Below are positions 53,658 to 63,715 of a stretch of 64,000 nucleotides of DNA, in pieces. The first letter of the stretch is position 1, and each line of letters opens with the position of its first letter. Origin of the DNA: Pseudonocardia sp. ICBG1293 (GTDB lineage: Bacteria; Actinomycetota; Actinomycetes; Mycobacteriales; Pseudonocardiaceae); contig NZ_JAHLEL010000038.1 of the NCBI RefSeq assembly GCF_020131355.1, forward strand, positions 124,001 through 188,000. Reading direction: 5' to 3'. A program made the position numbers and the translations under genes. The notes under the pieces are model-generated. The model was not told the DNA's origin. It saw only the letters and a list, made by a program, of their open reading frames with translations, and made no database searches.

Positions 53658-55514
53658 GTGAGAGCACGTCGACGCTTCCGGGCGCTCCCGGCCCTCCTGC
53701 TGGTCGCCCTGCTGGCGCTGACGGGCTGCGCCGCGGACCCGCAGCCGGCGCCCCCGCCGGAGACGAACCGCCCGACCGAGCCGGTCACCGCGCCCACCCG
53801 GGTGGTGGTCGGGGTCGACGACCTCGGGCCCGGGTTCAACCCGCACCTCCGGTCGGACCAGTCGGCGGTCACCACGGCGATCGCGTCGATGACGCTGCCG
53901 TCGGTGTTCCGGCCCGACGCCCGCGGCGTGCCGCAGCTCGACACCACCGTCGCCACGTCCGCGACGGTCACCTCGCAGAGCCCGTTCACCGTCAGCTACG
54001 AGCTCAACCGCGACGTCGGGTGGTCCACCGGCGCGCCGATCGCCGCCGAGGACTTCGTCTACCTGTGGCAGCAGATGCGCAGCCGGCCGAACACGATCGG
54101 CGCCGCCGGCTACCGGGAGATCACCGACGTGCGCTCGCGCGCCGCGGGCAAGGCGGTCGACGTCGTGTTCCGCGAGCCCTACCCGCACTGGCAGGAGCTG
54201 TTCGCCGACCTGCTCCCCGCGCACCTGCTCAAGGACGCGCCCGGGGGCTGGACCGCCCCGTTCGCGGGCGGCGTGCCCGCGTCCGGCGGGCCCTTCCGGC
54301 TGATGCAGGTCGACCGCCTGCGCGGCGAGGTCCTGCTCGCCCGCAACGACCCGTACTGGGCGACCGCGGCAGTCGTCGACGAGATCATCCTGCGCCGGAT
54401 CCCGGCGAACACCCTGCCCACGGCGCTGGAGAGCCAGGGCGTCGACCTCGCCCTGCCCGATGCCCGGCCGGAGATCACCCAGGCCCTCGAGGTCCTGGCC
54501 CGGGGCCCCAAGCCCCCGACGGTGCAGCGCGGGCCGCGTCCGGCCGTCGAGCAGCTCGAGTTCCGCACCGCCGACGGTCCGCTGGCCGACCCCCGGGTCC
54601 GCGAGGGTGTCGCGGCGCTGCTGGACCGGGACGCGATCCGCGAGCGCGTCAACCCCGACGCCGTGGCGGTGGACGCCTTCGGCGCGGCCCCGTCGGACGC
54701 CGGCTACGTCCCGACCGCGCCCGCGGGAGCCCCCGGCCGTCCCGACCCGGCCGCGGCCGCGGCGGCGTTCACCGAGGCCGGCTACGTCCGGGGTCAGGAC
54801 GGCCGGTGGACCCTCGCCGGGCGCCCGCTCGCCGTGGTCATCGGTGCCGGAGCCGAGCGGACCGAGGACGTGGACGTCGCCCGCGTCGTGGCCGAGCAGC
54901 TCAAGGCGGGCGGGATCGGGGCCACCATCGTCGCCCCGCCGGCACCGGACCTGCTCACCGACCCGAGCGTGGCCCCGACGACGCCGACCCCCACCGCCAC
55001 GCCCGCACCGGGCGCGGGCCCGGTCCCCGGCGACGGCGCCGCGCCGGCGACCACGCCGCCGGCGGCCCCGGCCACGACGACCGCCGCCCCGACGACGACG
55101 GGTGCCCCCGACTCCGGGGCGCCGGTCGCCGTCGACGTCCTCGTCGCCCCCCGTGCCGCCTACGGCGCGATCGGGCCCCGGCTGGACTCCGACTACGGCT
55201 GCCCGGCGGACGCGGTGCCCGGCGAGCTCCCGGGTGTCGCCTGCTTCCCCGCGCTGCAACCGCTGCTCGCCGAGCTGCTGGTCGCAGACAGCCCGGACCC
55301 GGCCGTCGTCGCGGAGGCCGAGCGGGTGCTGTGGCGCCAGCTGCCCGCGCTGCCGCTCTACCAGGCACAGGGTCTGGTCGTCAGCAACGCGCCGACCGAC
55401 GCGGCCACCCGGGTCACCCCGGGCCCGATCGCGACCGGCCCGATGTCGGACGCCCGGACCTGGGCGGAGCCGGAGGGCTCCGGCGAACGCCCGACCGGCG
55501 ACGACGCCGACTGA
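53658..55514 (+). CDS. lpqW: LpqW-like lipoprotein, solute-binding-protein family 5
   Basis: 618 residues. Lipoprotein signal: LLLVALLALTGCAAD, lipobox LTGC at the end of the hydrophobic stretch. The SBP-5 fold is shown by GWSTGAPIAAEDFVYLWQQM, PASGGPFRLMQVDRLRGEVL, VREGVAALLDRDAIRER and a C-terminal LWRQLPALPLYQAQGLVV. A Pro/Thr/Ala run (about residues 440-485) interrupts the second lobe. In mycobacteria LpqW does not import peptides but controls polar PIM/LAM glycolipid synthesis. GATACT six bases before GTG 53658 suggests a leaderless transcript. Confidence 0.9.
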   Translation: MRARRRFRALPALLLVALLALTGCAADPQPAPPPETNRPTEPVTAPTRVVVGVDDLGPGFNPHLRSDQSAVTTAIASMTLPSVFRPDARGVPQLDTTVATSATVTSQSPFTVSYELNRDVGWSTGAPIAAEDFVYLWQQMRSRPNTIGAAGYREITDVRSRAAGKAVDVVFREPYPHWQELFADLLPAHLLKDAPGGWTAPFAGGVPASGGPFRLMQVDRLRGEVLLARNDPYWATAAVVDEIILRRIPANTLPTALESQGVDLALPDARPEITQALEVLARGPKPPTVQRGPRPAVEQLEFRTADGPLADPRVREGVAALLDRDAIRERVNPDAVAVDAFGAAPSDAGYVPTAPAGAPGRPDPAAAAAAFTEAGYVRGQDGRWTLAGRPLAVVIGAGAERTEDVDVARVVAEQLKAGGIGATIVAPPAPDLLTDPSVAPTTPTPTATPAPGAGPVPGDGAAPATTPPAAPATTTAAPTTTGAPDSGAPVAVDVLVAPRAAYGAIGPRLDSDYGCPADAVPGELPGVACFPALQPLLAELLVADSPDPAVVAEAERVLWRQLPALPLYQAQGLVVSNAPTDAATRVTPGPIATGPMSDARTWAEPEGSGERPTGDDAD

Positions 55515-55834
55515 CCCGGCCGGACGCGTCCGTTCGGACGCACTCCGCTGCTACCCGGTGACGGCGAGTGGTACGTAAGTACCAACTGTGTTTCGGCGTG
55601 CATCGAGGGCTGTGCGACGCAACGGTCCCGTTGTTACTGTCCGGTCCGGCTGCGAGTCCGTTACGCCGATCAACGGTCACCGTTTCACCACGATCGGCTG
55701 CGGGGCTCGCCGCTGGAGCGCCGCGATTCCTAGCGTGCCTCCCGACGGGCCCCGGCACACATCTGGCGGTCCGCCGCGTCCCGGACGGGTGCGACGACGG
55801 CGTGCACCCCATGACATCTCGAGAGGCACGGCAG
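55515..55834 (+). other. Intergenic region upstream of the opp operon
   Basis: No gene seen in 320 bases. TAGCGT near 55730 is a -10 candidate giving a leader of about 95 bases. A small inverted repeat GCGTCC/GGACGC (55526-55541) just after lpqW may be a weak terminator. Confidence 0.4.
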
Positions 55835-57538
55835 ATGAGGGGAAGAAGGGCGGCCGCCTCGGCCATCGCCCTGACCGCGGTCGTGGGGCTCGTCCTCACG
55901 GGCTGCAGCCAGCAGAGCAACACGGGGGGCAGCGGCGACACCGCCGCCGGGTTCGAGGAGACCCCGGACCAGCCGGAGGTGCCCGGCAAGCCGGGTGGCA
56001 CGTTCCGGCTGGCCATCACCGAGCCGACCGCGATCGACCCGTACAACACCCAGGAGTCCGAGGGCACCCTCGTGAACCGGGCGCTGTTCACCGGGCTGAT
56101 CAAGGTCCGGCCCAACGGCGACGTGTACGACGGCGTGGCGTCGAAGTGGACGCCGAACCAGAACTGCACGCAGTGGGTGTTCGACCTCAAGCCGGACCAG
56201 AAGTTCTCGAACGGCGAGGTGCTGAACTCCGCGTCGTTCAAGCGCGGCTGGGAGCGCACCGCGGCCAAGGCGTCGGCCTCGGAGGTCTCCTACCACCTCG
56301 ACGAGGTCCAGGGCTACGCGGAGATCCAGGCCGGCACGGCGAACGCGCTGGCCGGGGTGGACGCGACGAACCCGAACCAGCTCAAGGTCACCCTGTCCAA
56401 GCCCGACTGCGAGTTCGAGCTGCGGACCTACCACCCGGCGCTGAGCCCGGTCCCGACGTCCGCGGGCGCGGCCGACAACAAGACCTACAACGACCTGCCG
56501 GTCGGCAACGGTCCGTTCAAGATGGACGGCCCGTGGCAGCACGACCGCGGCATCCGGCTGGTCCGCAACGACGCCTACACCGCGGGGACCAGGGCGAACC
56601 TCGACTCCGTCGAGATCACCATCGTCCCGTCCGGTGAGGGCGGCGGCGTCACCGCCGAGTACAACGGGTTCCAGAACGGCCAGTTCGACTGGGCGCGCAT
56701 GCCCACCCCGGTGCTCAACCAGGCCAAGTCGACCTACGAGCCCCAGGGCAAGTGGCTGAACAAGAAGACCAACGGCAACAACTACCTGCTGGTCTCGGTC
56801 ACCACGAAGCCGCTGGACAGCGCGGACGCCCGCAAGGCCGTCTCGATGGCGATCGACCGCAAGGCGATCGTGCAGGGCGTGCTGCAGAACTCGACCTCGC
56901 CCGCCGACGCGCTCATCCCGCCGAACTTCCCGGACGCCTACACCTCCGGTGTCTGCACCGCGTGCACCTACAACCCGGACGAGGCCAAGCGGCGCGCGCA
57001 GCAGGCCGGTCTCACCCCCGGTACCGAGGTGAAGCTGCAGTACAACACCGGTGCCGGCCACGAGGAGTGGACCGCGGCGGTCAAGCAGCAGCTCGAGCAG
57101 AACCTCGGGCTGAAGGTCACCTACACCGGTGTCCCGTTCCGTGACCTGCTCGACAACGAGCAGCAGCCCGAGGCCTCCGGCCTCTGGCGCGCGGCCTGGA
57201 GCGCGGACTACCCGACGCCGGGCAACTACCTGTTCCCGCTGCTGGCCACCCAGTCGATCGGGGCCACCTCGCCGAGCGAGCCGGCCCAGGGCGACAACCG
57301 CGGCCGCTACTCCAACCCGGAGTTCGACGCGCTGCTGGCGCAGGCCGCGCAGACCCAGGACGAGGCGGCCCGCAACGACCTCTACAAGCGGGCCGAGAAG
57401 ATCGCGATCGGTGACGACCTCGCGCTGATCCCGCTCTGGTTCCGCCAGCAGTCCCGCCTGGTCAACACCGAGAAGTTCGGCAACGTGAACATGGACTTCT
57501 CCGAGGACCCGACGTTCGACACGATCACCCTCAAGTGA
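55835..57538 (+). CDS. oppA: Oligopeptide ABC transporter substrate-binding lipoprotein
   Basis: 567 residues. Signal MRGRRAAASAIALTAVVGLV and lipobox LTGCSQ give a lipid anchor at about residue 24. SBP family 5: GGTFRLAITEPTAIDPYNTQ, FSNGEVLNSASFKRGWERTA, LPVGNGPFKMDGPWQHDRGI, RKAVSMAIDRKAIVQGVL and YPTPGNYLFPLLATQSIG, all typical of peptide binders. A CxxC pair (GVCTACTYNP) is present in the second lobe. ATG 55835 has GAGAGG upstream; ATG 55811 is in frame but less likely. First gene of the opp operon. Confidence 0.94.
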   Translation: MRGRRAAASAIALTAVVGLVLTGCSQQSNTGGSGDTAAGFEETPDQPEVPGKPGGTFRLAITEPTAIDPYNTQESEGTLVNRALFTGLIKVRPNGDVYDGVASKWTPNQNCTQWVFDLKPDQKFSNGEVLNSASFKRGWERTAAKASASEVSYHLDEVQGYAEIQAGTANALAGVDATNPNQLKVTLSKPDCEFELRTYHPALSPVPTSAGAADNKTYNDLPVGNGPFKMDGPWQHDRGIRLVRNDAYTAGTRANLDSVEITIVPSGEGGGVTAEYNGFQNGQFDWARMPTPVLNQAKSTYEPQGKWLNKKTNGNNYLLVSVTTKPLDSADARKAVSMAIDRKAIVQGVLQNSTSPADALIPPNFPDAYTSGVCTACTYNPDEAKRRAQQAGLTPGTEVKLQYNTGAGHEEWTAAVKQQLEQNLGLKVTYTGVPFRDLLDNEQQPEASGLWRAAWSADYPTPGNYLFPLLATQSIGATSPSEPAQGDNRGRYSNPEFDALLAQAAQTQDEAARNDLYKRAEKIAIGDDLALIPLWFRQQSRLVNTEKFGNVNMDFSEDPTFDTITLK

Positions 57539-57551
57539 CGTCCCGCTGACG

Positions 57552-57586
57552 CGGCCCGCGTCCCGGTGACCCCGGGACGCGGGCCG
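57552..57586 (+). terminator. Intercistronic stem-loop between oppA and oppB
   Basis: 15-bp perfect stem CGGCCCGCGTCCCGG / CCGGGACGCGGGCCG with a 5-base loop, 14 bases after oppA. Since oppB follows on the same strand, it probably works as a partial terminator or RNA stabiliser that keeps the binding protein in excess. Confidence 0.65.
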
Positions 57587-57624
57587 TCGTGCGGCGTTCC
57601 CACCACACGAAAGTCCGTGCTTCC

Positions 57625-58557
57625 ATGGGCAGATTCATCCTCCGGCGGCTGCTCCAGGGGATCCTGGTCGTCGTCGTCACCGCGTTCCTGATCTTCATCG
57701 CCACGTTCTCGCTCGGGGACCCGTTCGCCTCCACCGGCGAGAAGGTCGTCCCGCCCGAGGTCGCCGCGATCAACCGCGCCAAGTTCGGTCTCGACCAGCC
57801 GCTGCCGGTCCAGTTCGTGAACTACCTCGGCAACATGGTCACCGGCGACTTCGGTCTCGACTTCGACCAGCGGCGCCCGGTCTCCCAGCTGCTCGCCGAG
57901 ACCGTCCCGAACACGATCCTGCTGGCCGTCGTGGCGCTGCTGTTCCTCGTCCTGTTCGGGGTGACGGCCGGCGTGATCGCCGCCGTGCGCCGCTACTCGT
58001 TCTGGGACGTGTTCGTCACCGTCGTGTCCACCATCGGCATCGGTGTCCCGGTGTTCGTCGTCGCGATCTTCCTGGTCGCGAACGTCTCCGGGGTCGGTCC
58101 GTTCCCACCGGTGCCGCGCAGCTTCCTCGAGGAGGTGCCCTGGTACTGGGACGTGGTCCTGCCCGCGTTCACCCTCGCGATCATCGAGTCGGCGTTCGTC
58201 GCCCGGCTCATGAGGGGGTCGATGCTGGAGGTCCTGCAGGCCGACTACATCCGCACCGCACGCGCCAAGGGGCTGTCCGAGCGCACGGTCATCGGCCGGC
58301 ACGCCATGCGGACCTCGCTGCTGCCGGTCGTCACGTTCGTCGGGCTCACCCTGGGCACCTACATCGGCGGCGCGATCGTCACCGAGACGGTGTTCCAGTA
58401 CAACGGCGCGGGGTTCCTGCTGGCCCGCGCGATCACGAACAACAACGCGCCGGTCATCATGGCGGTGGTCGTCTACAGCGTGGTGGCCTACGTGCTGCTG
58501 TCCATGCTCGTCGACATCCTCTACGCCTACCTCGACCCGCGCATCCGCCTGAGCTGA
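57625..58557 (+). CDS. oppB: Peptide ABC transporter permease (OppB type)
   Basis: 310 residues, six membrane helices. N-terminus FILRRLLQGILVVVVTAFLI, the periplasmic DQPLPVQFVNYLGNMVTGDF typical of OppB/DppB, and the EAA loop YIRTARAKGLSERTVIGRHA that docks on the ATPase. It ends DILYAYLDPRIRLS, the usual end of the family. The start follows the oppA-oppB stem-loop. It forms the channel with OppC. Confidence 0.95.
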   Translation: MGRFILRRLLQGILVVVVTAFLIFIATFSLGDPFASTGEKVVPPEVAAINRAKFGLDQPLPVQFVNYLGNMVTGDFGLDFDQRRPVSQLLAETVPNTILLAVVALLFLVLFGVTAGVIAAVRRYSFWDVFVTVVSTIGIGVPVFVVAIFLVANVSGVGPFPPVPRSFLEEVPWYWDVVLPAFTLAIIESAFVARLMRGSMLEVLQADYIRTARAKGLSERTVIGRHAMRTSLLPVVTFVGLTLGTYIGGAIVTETVFQYNGAGFLLARAITNNNAPVIMAVVVYSVVAYVLLSMLVDILYAYLDPRIRLS

Positions 58558-58578
58558 CTGAGTGAGGCGATCCCTCGC

Positions 58579-59553
58579 ATGAACCCACCACCCACCCCCG
58601 GAGCGCCGGCCACCGATCCGGCCGCCGCGCTCGGACTGCCGGGCGGCGACCCCGCCGAGGCCGTCGCGCCGGCCCCCGGCGGTCCCCGTCGCGCGCGGTC
58701 GAACGGCCAGTTCGCCGAGATCTGGCGGCGCTACCGGCGCAACAAGCTCGCGATGGCCGGGCTGGTCATCGTCGCGTTCGAAATCGTCATGGCGATCATC
58801 TCGCCGTTCTCGACGCCCTACGACCCGTTCGAGCAGAACCTGCTCAACACCCTGCAGCCGCCGTCGGCGGCGCACTTCTTCGGCACCGACGTCCTGGGCC
58901 GCGACCTGTACTCCGGGATCATCTACGGCGTCCGGCTCGCGATGATCGTCGGTCTGTCCGTGGTCTTCTTCTCGCTGGTCCTCGGGCTGACCCTGGGCGC
59001 GCTCGCCGGCTTCAAGGGCGGCGCCTGGGACGCGGTGATCGCGCGGATCATCGACATCTTCCTCGCGTTCCCACCGCTGGTGGGCGCGCTGGTGATCGTC
59101 CGCGCGGTCGGCGGTGGCACGCTGCCGGTCGTCATCGCGCTGGTGGCCCTGGGCTGGATGACGACGGCCCGGCTGATGCGCGGTCAGGTGCTGGCCCTGC
59201 GCGAGGCCGAGTACGTCGAGGCCGCCCGCTCGATCGGGGCGGGCACCCGGCGGATCCTGACCCGGCACATCCTGCCCAACGCCGTCGCACCGGTGCTCGT
59301 GTACTCCTTCACCTCGATCGGCGTGGTCGTCGTCGCGATGGCGACCTTGTCCTACCTGGGGGTCGGCGTCCCGCCGGACGTCCCCGAGTGGGGCCGGTTG
59401 ATCTCCCAGGCGTCCCAGTACCTGTCGGTGCCGGGCAAGAGCTTCCTGTGGATCTTCCCCTCCGCCGCCATCGCCATCACCACGCTGGGCTTCGCGTTCG
59501 TGGCCGACGGCCTGCGCGACGCCCTCGACCCCAAGCTGCGCGGGAGGAACTGA
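58579..59553 (+). CDS. oppC: Peptide ABC transporter permease (OppC type)
   Basis: 324 residues. A Pro-rich N-terminus of about 40 residues, then the OppC-N segment (FAEIWRRYRRNKLAMAGLVI), FGTDVLGRDLYSGIIYGVRL, and the EAA loop YVEAARSIGAGTRRILTRHI before the last helices. Ends RDALDPKLRGRN. The gap after oppB is 21 bases; oppDF begins three bases after its stop. Confidence 0.95.
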   Translation: MNPPPTPGAPATDPAAALGLPGGDPAEAVAPAPGGPRRARSNGQFAEIWRRYRRNKLAMAGLVIVAFEIVMAIISPFSTPYDPFEQNLLNTLQPPSAAHFFGTDVLGRDLYSGIIYGVRLAMIVGLSVVFFSLVLGLTLGALAGFKGGAWDAVIARIIDIFLAFPPLVGALVIVRAVGGGTLPVVIALVALGWMTTARLMRGQVLALREAEYVEAARSIGAGTRRILTRHILPNAVAPVLVYSFTSIGVVVVAMATLSYLGVGVPPDVPEWGRLISQASQYLSVPGKSFLWIFPSAAIAITTLGFAFVADGLRDALDPKLRGRN

Positions 59554-59556
59554 CCC

Positions 59557-61635
59557 GTGACCGAGAACCGGAGCGAGCACATGCTCGAGGTCCGCGACCT
59601 GCGGGTGCACTTCGCCACCGACGCGGGCGTGGTCAAGGCCGTCGACGGTGTCAGCTGGCACGTCGACCGCGGTGAGACCCTCGCGATCGTGGGGGAGTCG
59701 GGGTCGGGCAAGTCGGTGTCGGCGATGAGCCTGATGGGTCTCGTCCCGACCCCGCCCGCGACGTTCCCCAGCGGCGAGGTGCTGCTGGAGGGACGCTCGC
59801 TGCTGACGATGCCGGAGTCCGAGCAGCGCAAGCTGCGCGGCAAGGACATCGCGATGATCTTCCAGGACCCGCTCACCGCGCTGAACCCGGTCTACAAGGT
59901 GGGCGACCAGATCGCCGAGATGATCCGGGCGCACGACCGGCAGGCCGGCAAGGTCACCGCGCGCCGCCGCGCCGTCGACCTGCTCGGCGAGGTCGGCATC
60001 CCGAACCCGGCCGCGCGGGCGTCGCAGTACCCGCACGAGTTCTCCGGCGGGATGCGTCAGCGCGCGATGATCGCGATGGCGCTCGCGAACGACCCGAAGG
60101 TCCTGCTGGCCGACGAGCCGACCACCGCGCTCGACGTCACCGTGCAGGCCCAGATCATGAACCTGCTGGAGAAGCTGCAGGAGCAGCGCGACACGGCGAT
60201 CGTCCTGATCACCCACGACCTGGGCCTGGTCGCGGCGCACGCCGACCGGATCATGGTCATGTACGCGGGGAAGGTCGTCGAGACCGGCACCAACGACGAG
60301 ATCTTCGCCGAGCCGCGGCACGCCTACACCTACGGGCTGCTCTCGTCGCTGGCGCGGATGGACCAGGCCCGGCCGGAGAAGCTGGAACCGATCCCCGGCC
60401 AGCCGCCCAACCTCGCGCACGTCCCGTCGGGCTGCGCGTTCCACCCGCGTTGCCGGTTCGCCACGTCGTCCTGCGCGGAGAGGACCCCGGAGCTGGTCCA
60501 GCTCACCGACCGGCCCGGTCACCTGCACGCCTGCCTGCACGCCGACGAGGTCGGCGAGGCCGCCGCCACGCCGCGCGAGCCGGCCGTGCCGGGATCCGAG
60601 GCGCACGTCGCGGAGACGGCGAGCGGCGAGCCGATGCTGCGCACCGCGGGGCTGACCAAGTCGTTCCCGATCCGCTCCGGCGTGCTCATCCAGCGCACCG
60701 TCGGTGTGGTGCAGGCCGTCGACGGCATCGACCTGGAGATCCCCGAGGGGCAGACGCTGTCGCTGGTCGGTGAGTCCGGCTGCGGCAAGTCGACCGCGGC
60801 CCGGGCGATCCTGCGGCTGCACGAGCCCACCGCGGGCAGCGTGCACATCAACGGCCGCGACGTGACCGCGCTCGGGCAGTCCGAGCTGCGCTCGGCCCGG
60901 GAGGACATGCAGATCGTCTTCCAGGACCCGTACGCGTCGCTGAACCCGCGCATGACGGTCCGGTCGATCCTGTCGGAGAAGTACGAGCTGCTCGGCGGCG
61001 AGCTCACCGACACCACGATCCCGGAGCTGCTCGAGACCGTGGGGCTCTCGGCCGAGTACGCCGAGCGCTACCCGCACGAGTTCTCCGGCGGGCAGCGCCA
61101 GCGCGTCGGCATCGCCCGCGCGATCGCGCTCAACCCGAAGTTCGTGGTGCTCGACGAGCCCGTCTCGGCCCTGGACGTGTCCATCCAGGCCCAGGTCCTG
61201 AACCTGCTCGAGCAGCTGCAGCGCGACTTCGGCCTGACCTACCTGTTCATCGCCCACGACCTGTCGGTGGTGCGCCACATCTCCGACCGGGTCGCGGTGA
61301 TGTACCTGGGCAACGTCGTCGAGGTCGCCGACCGCGACGACCTGTTCGACCGGCCGCAGCACCCCTACACCCAGGCGCTGATCTCGGCGGTGCCCGTCCC
61401 GGACCCGGAGGTCGAGCGGGTACGGGAGCGGATCGTGCTGACCGGGGACGTGCCCAACCCGGCCGACCCGCCGTCGGGCTGCCGGTTCCGCACCCGGTGC
61501 TGGAAGCACCTGGAGCTGTCCGACGCCGACAAGGCGCGCTGCATCGACGAGAAGCCGGTCCTGGAGATCGCGTCCGGCCCGGGGCACCGGGTGGCCTGTC
61601 ACTTCGCCGAGGAGCGCGCGCTCCTGCGGACCTGA
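59557..61635 (+). CDS. oppDF: Fused OppD-OppF dual ATP-binding protein
   Basis: 692 residues with two complete ATPase halves. Half 1: Walker [11 protein letters not shown], signature [10 protein letters not shown], Walker [14 protein letters not shown], and an OppD-type C-terminal Cys motif ([15 protein letters not shown]). Half 2: [32 protein letters not shown], ending with its own Cys motif ([13 protein letters not shown]). Fusion of D and F in one chain is frequent in actinobacteria. GGGAGGA lies at the end of oppC before GTG 59557. It powers uptake of peptides bound by OppA. Confidence 0.95.
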   Translation: MTENRSEHMLEVRDLRVHFATDAGVVKAVDGVSWHVDRGETLAIVGESGSGKSVSAMSLMGLVPTPPATFPSGEVLLEGRSLLTMPESEQRKLRGKDIAMIFQDPLTALNPVYKVGDQIAEMIRAHDRQAGKVTARRRAVDLLGEVGIPNPAARASQYPHEFSGGMRQRAMIAMALANDPKVLLADEPTTALDVTVQAQIMNLLEKLQEQRDTAIVLITHDLGLVAAHADRIMVMYAGKVVETGTNDEIFAEPRHAYTYGLLSSLARMDQARPEKLEPIPGQPPNLAHVPSGCAFHPRCRFATSSCAERTPELVQLTDRPGHLHACLHADEVGEAAATPREPAVPGSEAHVAETASGEPMLRTAGLTKSFPIRSGVLIQRTVGVVQAVDGIDLEIPEGQTLSLVGESGCGKSTAARAILRLHEPTAGSVHINGRDVTALGQSELRSAREDMQIVFQDPYASLNPRMTVRSILSEKYELLGGELTDTTIPELLETVGLSAEYAERYPHEFSGGQRQRVGIARAIALNPKFVVLDEPVSALDVSIQAQVLNLLEQLQRDFGLTYLFIAHDLSVVRHISDRVAVMYLGNVVEVADRDDLFDRPQHPYTQALISAVPVPDPEVERVRERIVLTGDVPNPADPPSGCRFRTRCWKHLELSDADKARCIDEKPVLEIASGPGHRVACHFAEERALLRT

Positions 61636-61702
61636 CCGAGCACGACCCGTCCGAGCAGGACCCCACGGCCACGACACGCCACCCGGTGCGAAACTGGGTG
61701 GC

Positions 61703-62818
61703 GTGTCGCTGGTTCTGGGGATCGAGACGTCGTGCGACGAGACCGGTGCCGGTCTCGTCCGGGACGGGGTGCTGCTCGGCGAGGGGCTGGCGTCGTCGGC
61801 GGACGAGCACGCCCGTTTCGGCGGTGTGGTCCCGGAGGTCGCGGCCCGCGCCCACGTGAGCGCGGTGACGCCGATGGTGCGCGCGGCGGTCGAGGCGGCC
61901 GGGGTGTCGCTGTCCGACGTCGACGCCGTCGCCGTCACGGCGGGGCCGGGGCTCTCGCCCGCGCTGCACGTCGGCGTCGCCGCGGCGAAGGCGTACGCGG
62001 CGGCGCTGGACGTGCCGCTGTACGGGGTGCACCACCTGGCCGGGCACGCCGCCGTCGACGTCCTGGAGCACGGGCCGCTGCCCGACCGCTGCGTCTGCCT
62101 GATCGTCTCGGGCGGGCACACCTCGCTGCTGGCACTGGGGGACCTGGCCCGGGACCCGGTCGAGCACCTCGGCGACACCGTTGACGACGCGGCGGGCGAG
62201 GCGTTCGACAAGGTCGCGCGGCTGCTGGGGCTGCCCTACCCGGGAGGACCGTCGGTGTCGCGGGCCGCGCTGGACGGTGACCCGGCCGCGATCGCGTTCC
62301 CACGCCCCATGACCGGCCCGCGCGATGCCGCGTTCGGGTTCTCCTTCTCCGGGCTCAAGACCGCCGTGGCGCGGCACGTGGAGGCGGCCCAGGACGCGGG
62401 CCGGGCGGTGCCGGTGGCCGACGTCGCCGCGTCGTTCCAGATGGCCGTCGTCGACGTCCTGGTCCGCAAGGCGCTGCGGGCCTGTGCCGAGCGCGGCGCG
62501 GACACCCTGCTCATGGTCGGTGGGGTCGCGGCGAACCGCGTGCTGCGCAGCGAGATGGAGCGCGCCTGCGCCGGTGCCGGGATCACCCTGCGGGTGCCCG
62601 TGCCCCGGCTGTGCACCGACAACGGGGCGATGATCGCGGCCCTGGGGGACCTGCTGGTCCGCGACGGGGTGGAGCCCGCGGGGCTGGCCGGGACCGCGGT
62701 GCCCACCGTGCCGCTGACCGGCGCGACGATCACGTTCCCGCCCGCGACGGGGGAGGCGGCGGAGTTCCCGCTGCCCGTCGTCCCCCACACCGCGGCGGGG
62801 TCGATCATCGCCCCGTAG
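61703..62818 (+). CDS. tsaD: tRNA N6-adenosine threonylcarbamoyltransferase TsaD
   Basis: 371 residues. It transfers threonylcarbamoyl to A37 of ANN-reading tRNAs. ASKHA fold with [19 protein letters not shown], the metal site [41 protein letters not shown] and [11 protein letters not shown]. In many actinobacteria tsaD follows tsaE-tsaB-rimI; here those are absent and it stands alone between opp and mshB. GAAACT seven bases before GTG 61703 fits a leaderless start. Its TAG stop codon is part of the mshB -10 box. Confidence 0.94.
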   Translation: MSLVLGIETSCDETGAGLVRDGVLLGEGLASSADEHARFGGVVPEVAARAHVSAVTPMVRAAVEAAGVSLSDVDAVAVTAGPGLSPALHVGVAAAKAYAAALDVPLYGVHHLAGHAAVDVLEHGPLPDRCVCLIVSGGHTSLLALGDLARDPVEHLGDTVDDAAGEAFDKVARLLGLPYPGGPSVSRAALDGDPAAIAFPRPMTGPRDAAFGFSFSGLKTAVARHVEAAQDAGRAVPVADVAASFQMAVVDVLVRKALRACAERGADTLLMVGGVAANRVLRSEMERACAGAGITLRVPVPRLCTDNGAMIAALGDLLVRDGVEPAGLAGTAVPTVPLTGATITFPPATGEAAEFPLPVVPHTAAGSIIAP

Positions 62819-62821
62819 GCT
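62816..62821 (+). promoter_or_regulatory. -10 box of mshB overlapping the tsaD stop
   Basis: TAGGCT; the first three bases are the tsaD stop codon and the sixth ends six bases before GTG 62828. Confidence 0.6.
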
Positions 62822-62827
62822 CCCCCG

Positions 62828-63715
62828 GTGCCTGCTCGTCGCCTCCTGCTCGTCCACGCCCACCCGGACGACGAGACCCTGACCACCGGTGGGACCGTCG
62901 CCCGCTACACCGCCGACCCGGACTGCGAGGTCACCGTGGTGACCTGCACCCTCGGCGAGGAGGGCGAGGTGATCGGCCCGGAGCTGGCCGAGCTCGCCCC
63001 GGACCGCGGTGACCAGCTCGGCGGCTACCGCATCCGCGAGCTCGACGCCGCGCTGGCGGCCCTCGGCGGCCCCCGGCACCGCTGGCTCGGCGGCCCCGGC
63101 CGGTGGCGCGACTCCGGCATGGTGCTGGTGGGGCACGGCACCCGCGCGGCGCTGCCGCCGGAGCTGCACCCGCGGGCGTTCGCCGCCACGGAGCCGTTCG
63201 GCACCCAGCTCGCGCAGCTGCTGGAGATCATCGACGAGGTCCGCCCGCAGGTCCTGGTCTCCTACGCCGCGGACGGCAGCTACGGCCACCCCGACCACGT
63301 CCGCGCGCACGAGCTGGCCGTCGCCGCGGCCGGGGCACGACCGGACGTGGTGGCCAAGCTGTACTTCGCCGTGCGGTCGAGCTCGCTGCTCGACGAGGGG
63401 CTGACCGAGCTGCTGTCCGCCCTCGGCGGGGACCCGGACCGCACCGGGCTGCGCTGGCCGGAGCCCGACGAGCACCCCGGTCACGACGCCGCCGCCGTCA
63501 CCACACGGGTCGACGTCGGCGCCCACGACGCCGAGCGCGTCGCCGCGATGCGGGCGCACGCCACCCAGATCGACGTCCGCAGCGGCGACGGCTGGGTCGC
63601 GTTCGCGATGAGCAACGGGATCGTCCAGCCGCTGCTGGGCACCGAGGAGTACGTGCTGGCCGGCGCGCCGCCCGGCACGACGGAGTCGGATCTGTTCGAG
63701 GGGGTCGACGGGTGA
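62828..63715 (+). CDS. mshB: GlcNAc-Ins deacetylase MshB
   Basis: 295 residues. It deacetylates GlcNAc-inositol in mycothiol synthesis. Zinc motif [20 protein letters not shown] (His, Asp, Asp) and the second His in GSYGHPDHVRAHEL; WRDSGMVLVGHGTRAA and the end HATQIDVRSGDGWVAFAMSN are MshB features distinct from Mca. It starts at GTG 62828, leaderless from TAGGCT. The stop overlaps the next gene by four bases (GTGA), as with Rv1170-Rv1171. Confidence 0.94.
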   Translation: MPARRLLLVHAHPDDETLTTGGTVARYTADPDCEVTVVTCTLGEEGEVIGPELAELAPDRGDQLGGYRIRELDAALAALGGPRHRWLGGPGRWRDSGMVLVGHGTRAALPPELHPRAFAATEPFGTQLAQLLEIIDEVRPQVLVSYAADGSYGHPDHVRAHELAVAAAGARPDVVAKLYFAVRSSSLLDEGLTELLSALGGDPDRTGLRWPEPDEHPGHDAAAVTTRVDVGAHDAERVAAMRAHATQIDVRSGDGWVAFAMSNGIVQPLLGTEEYVLAGAPPGTTESDLFEGVDG

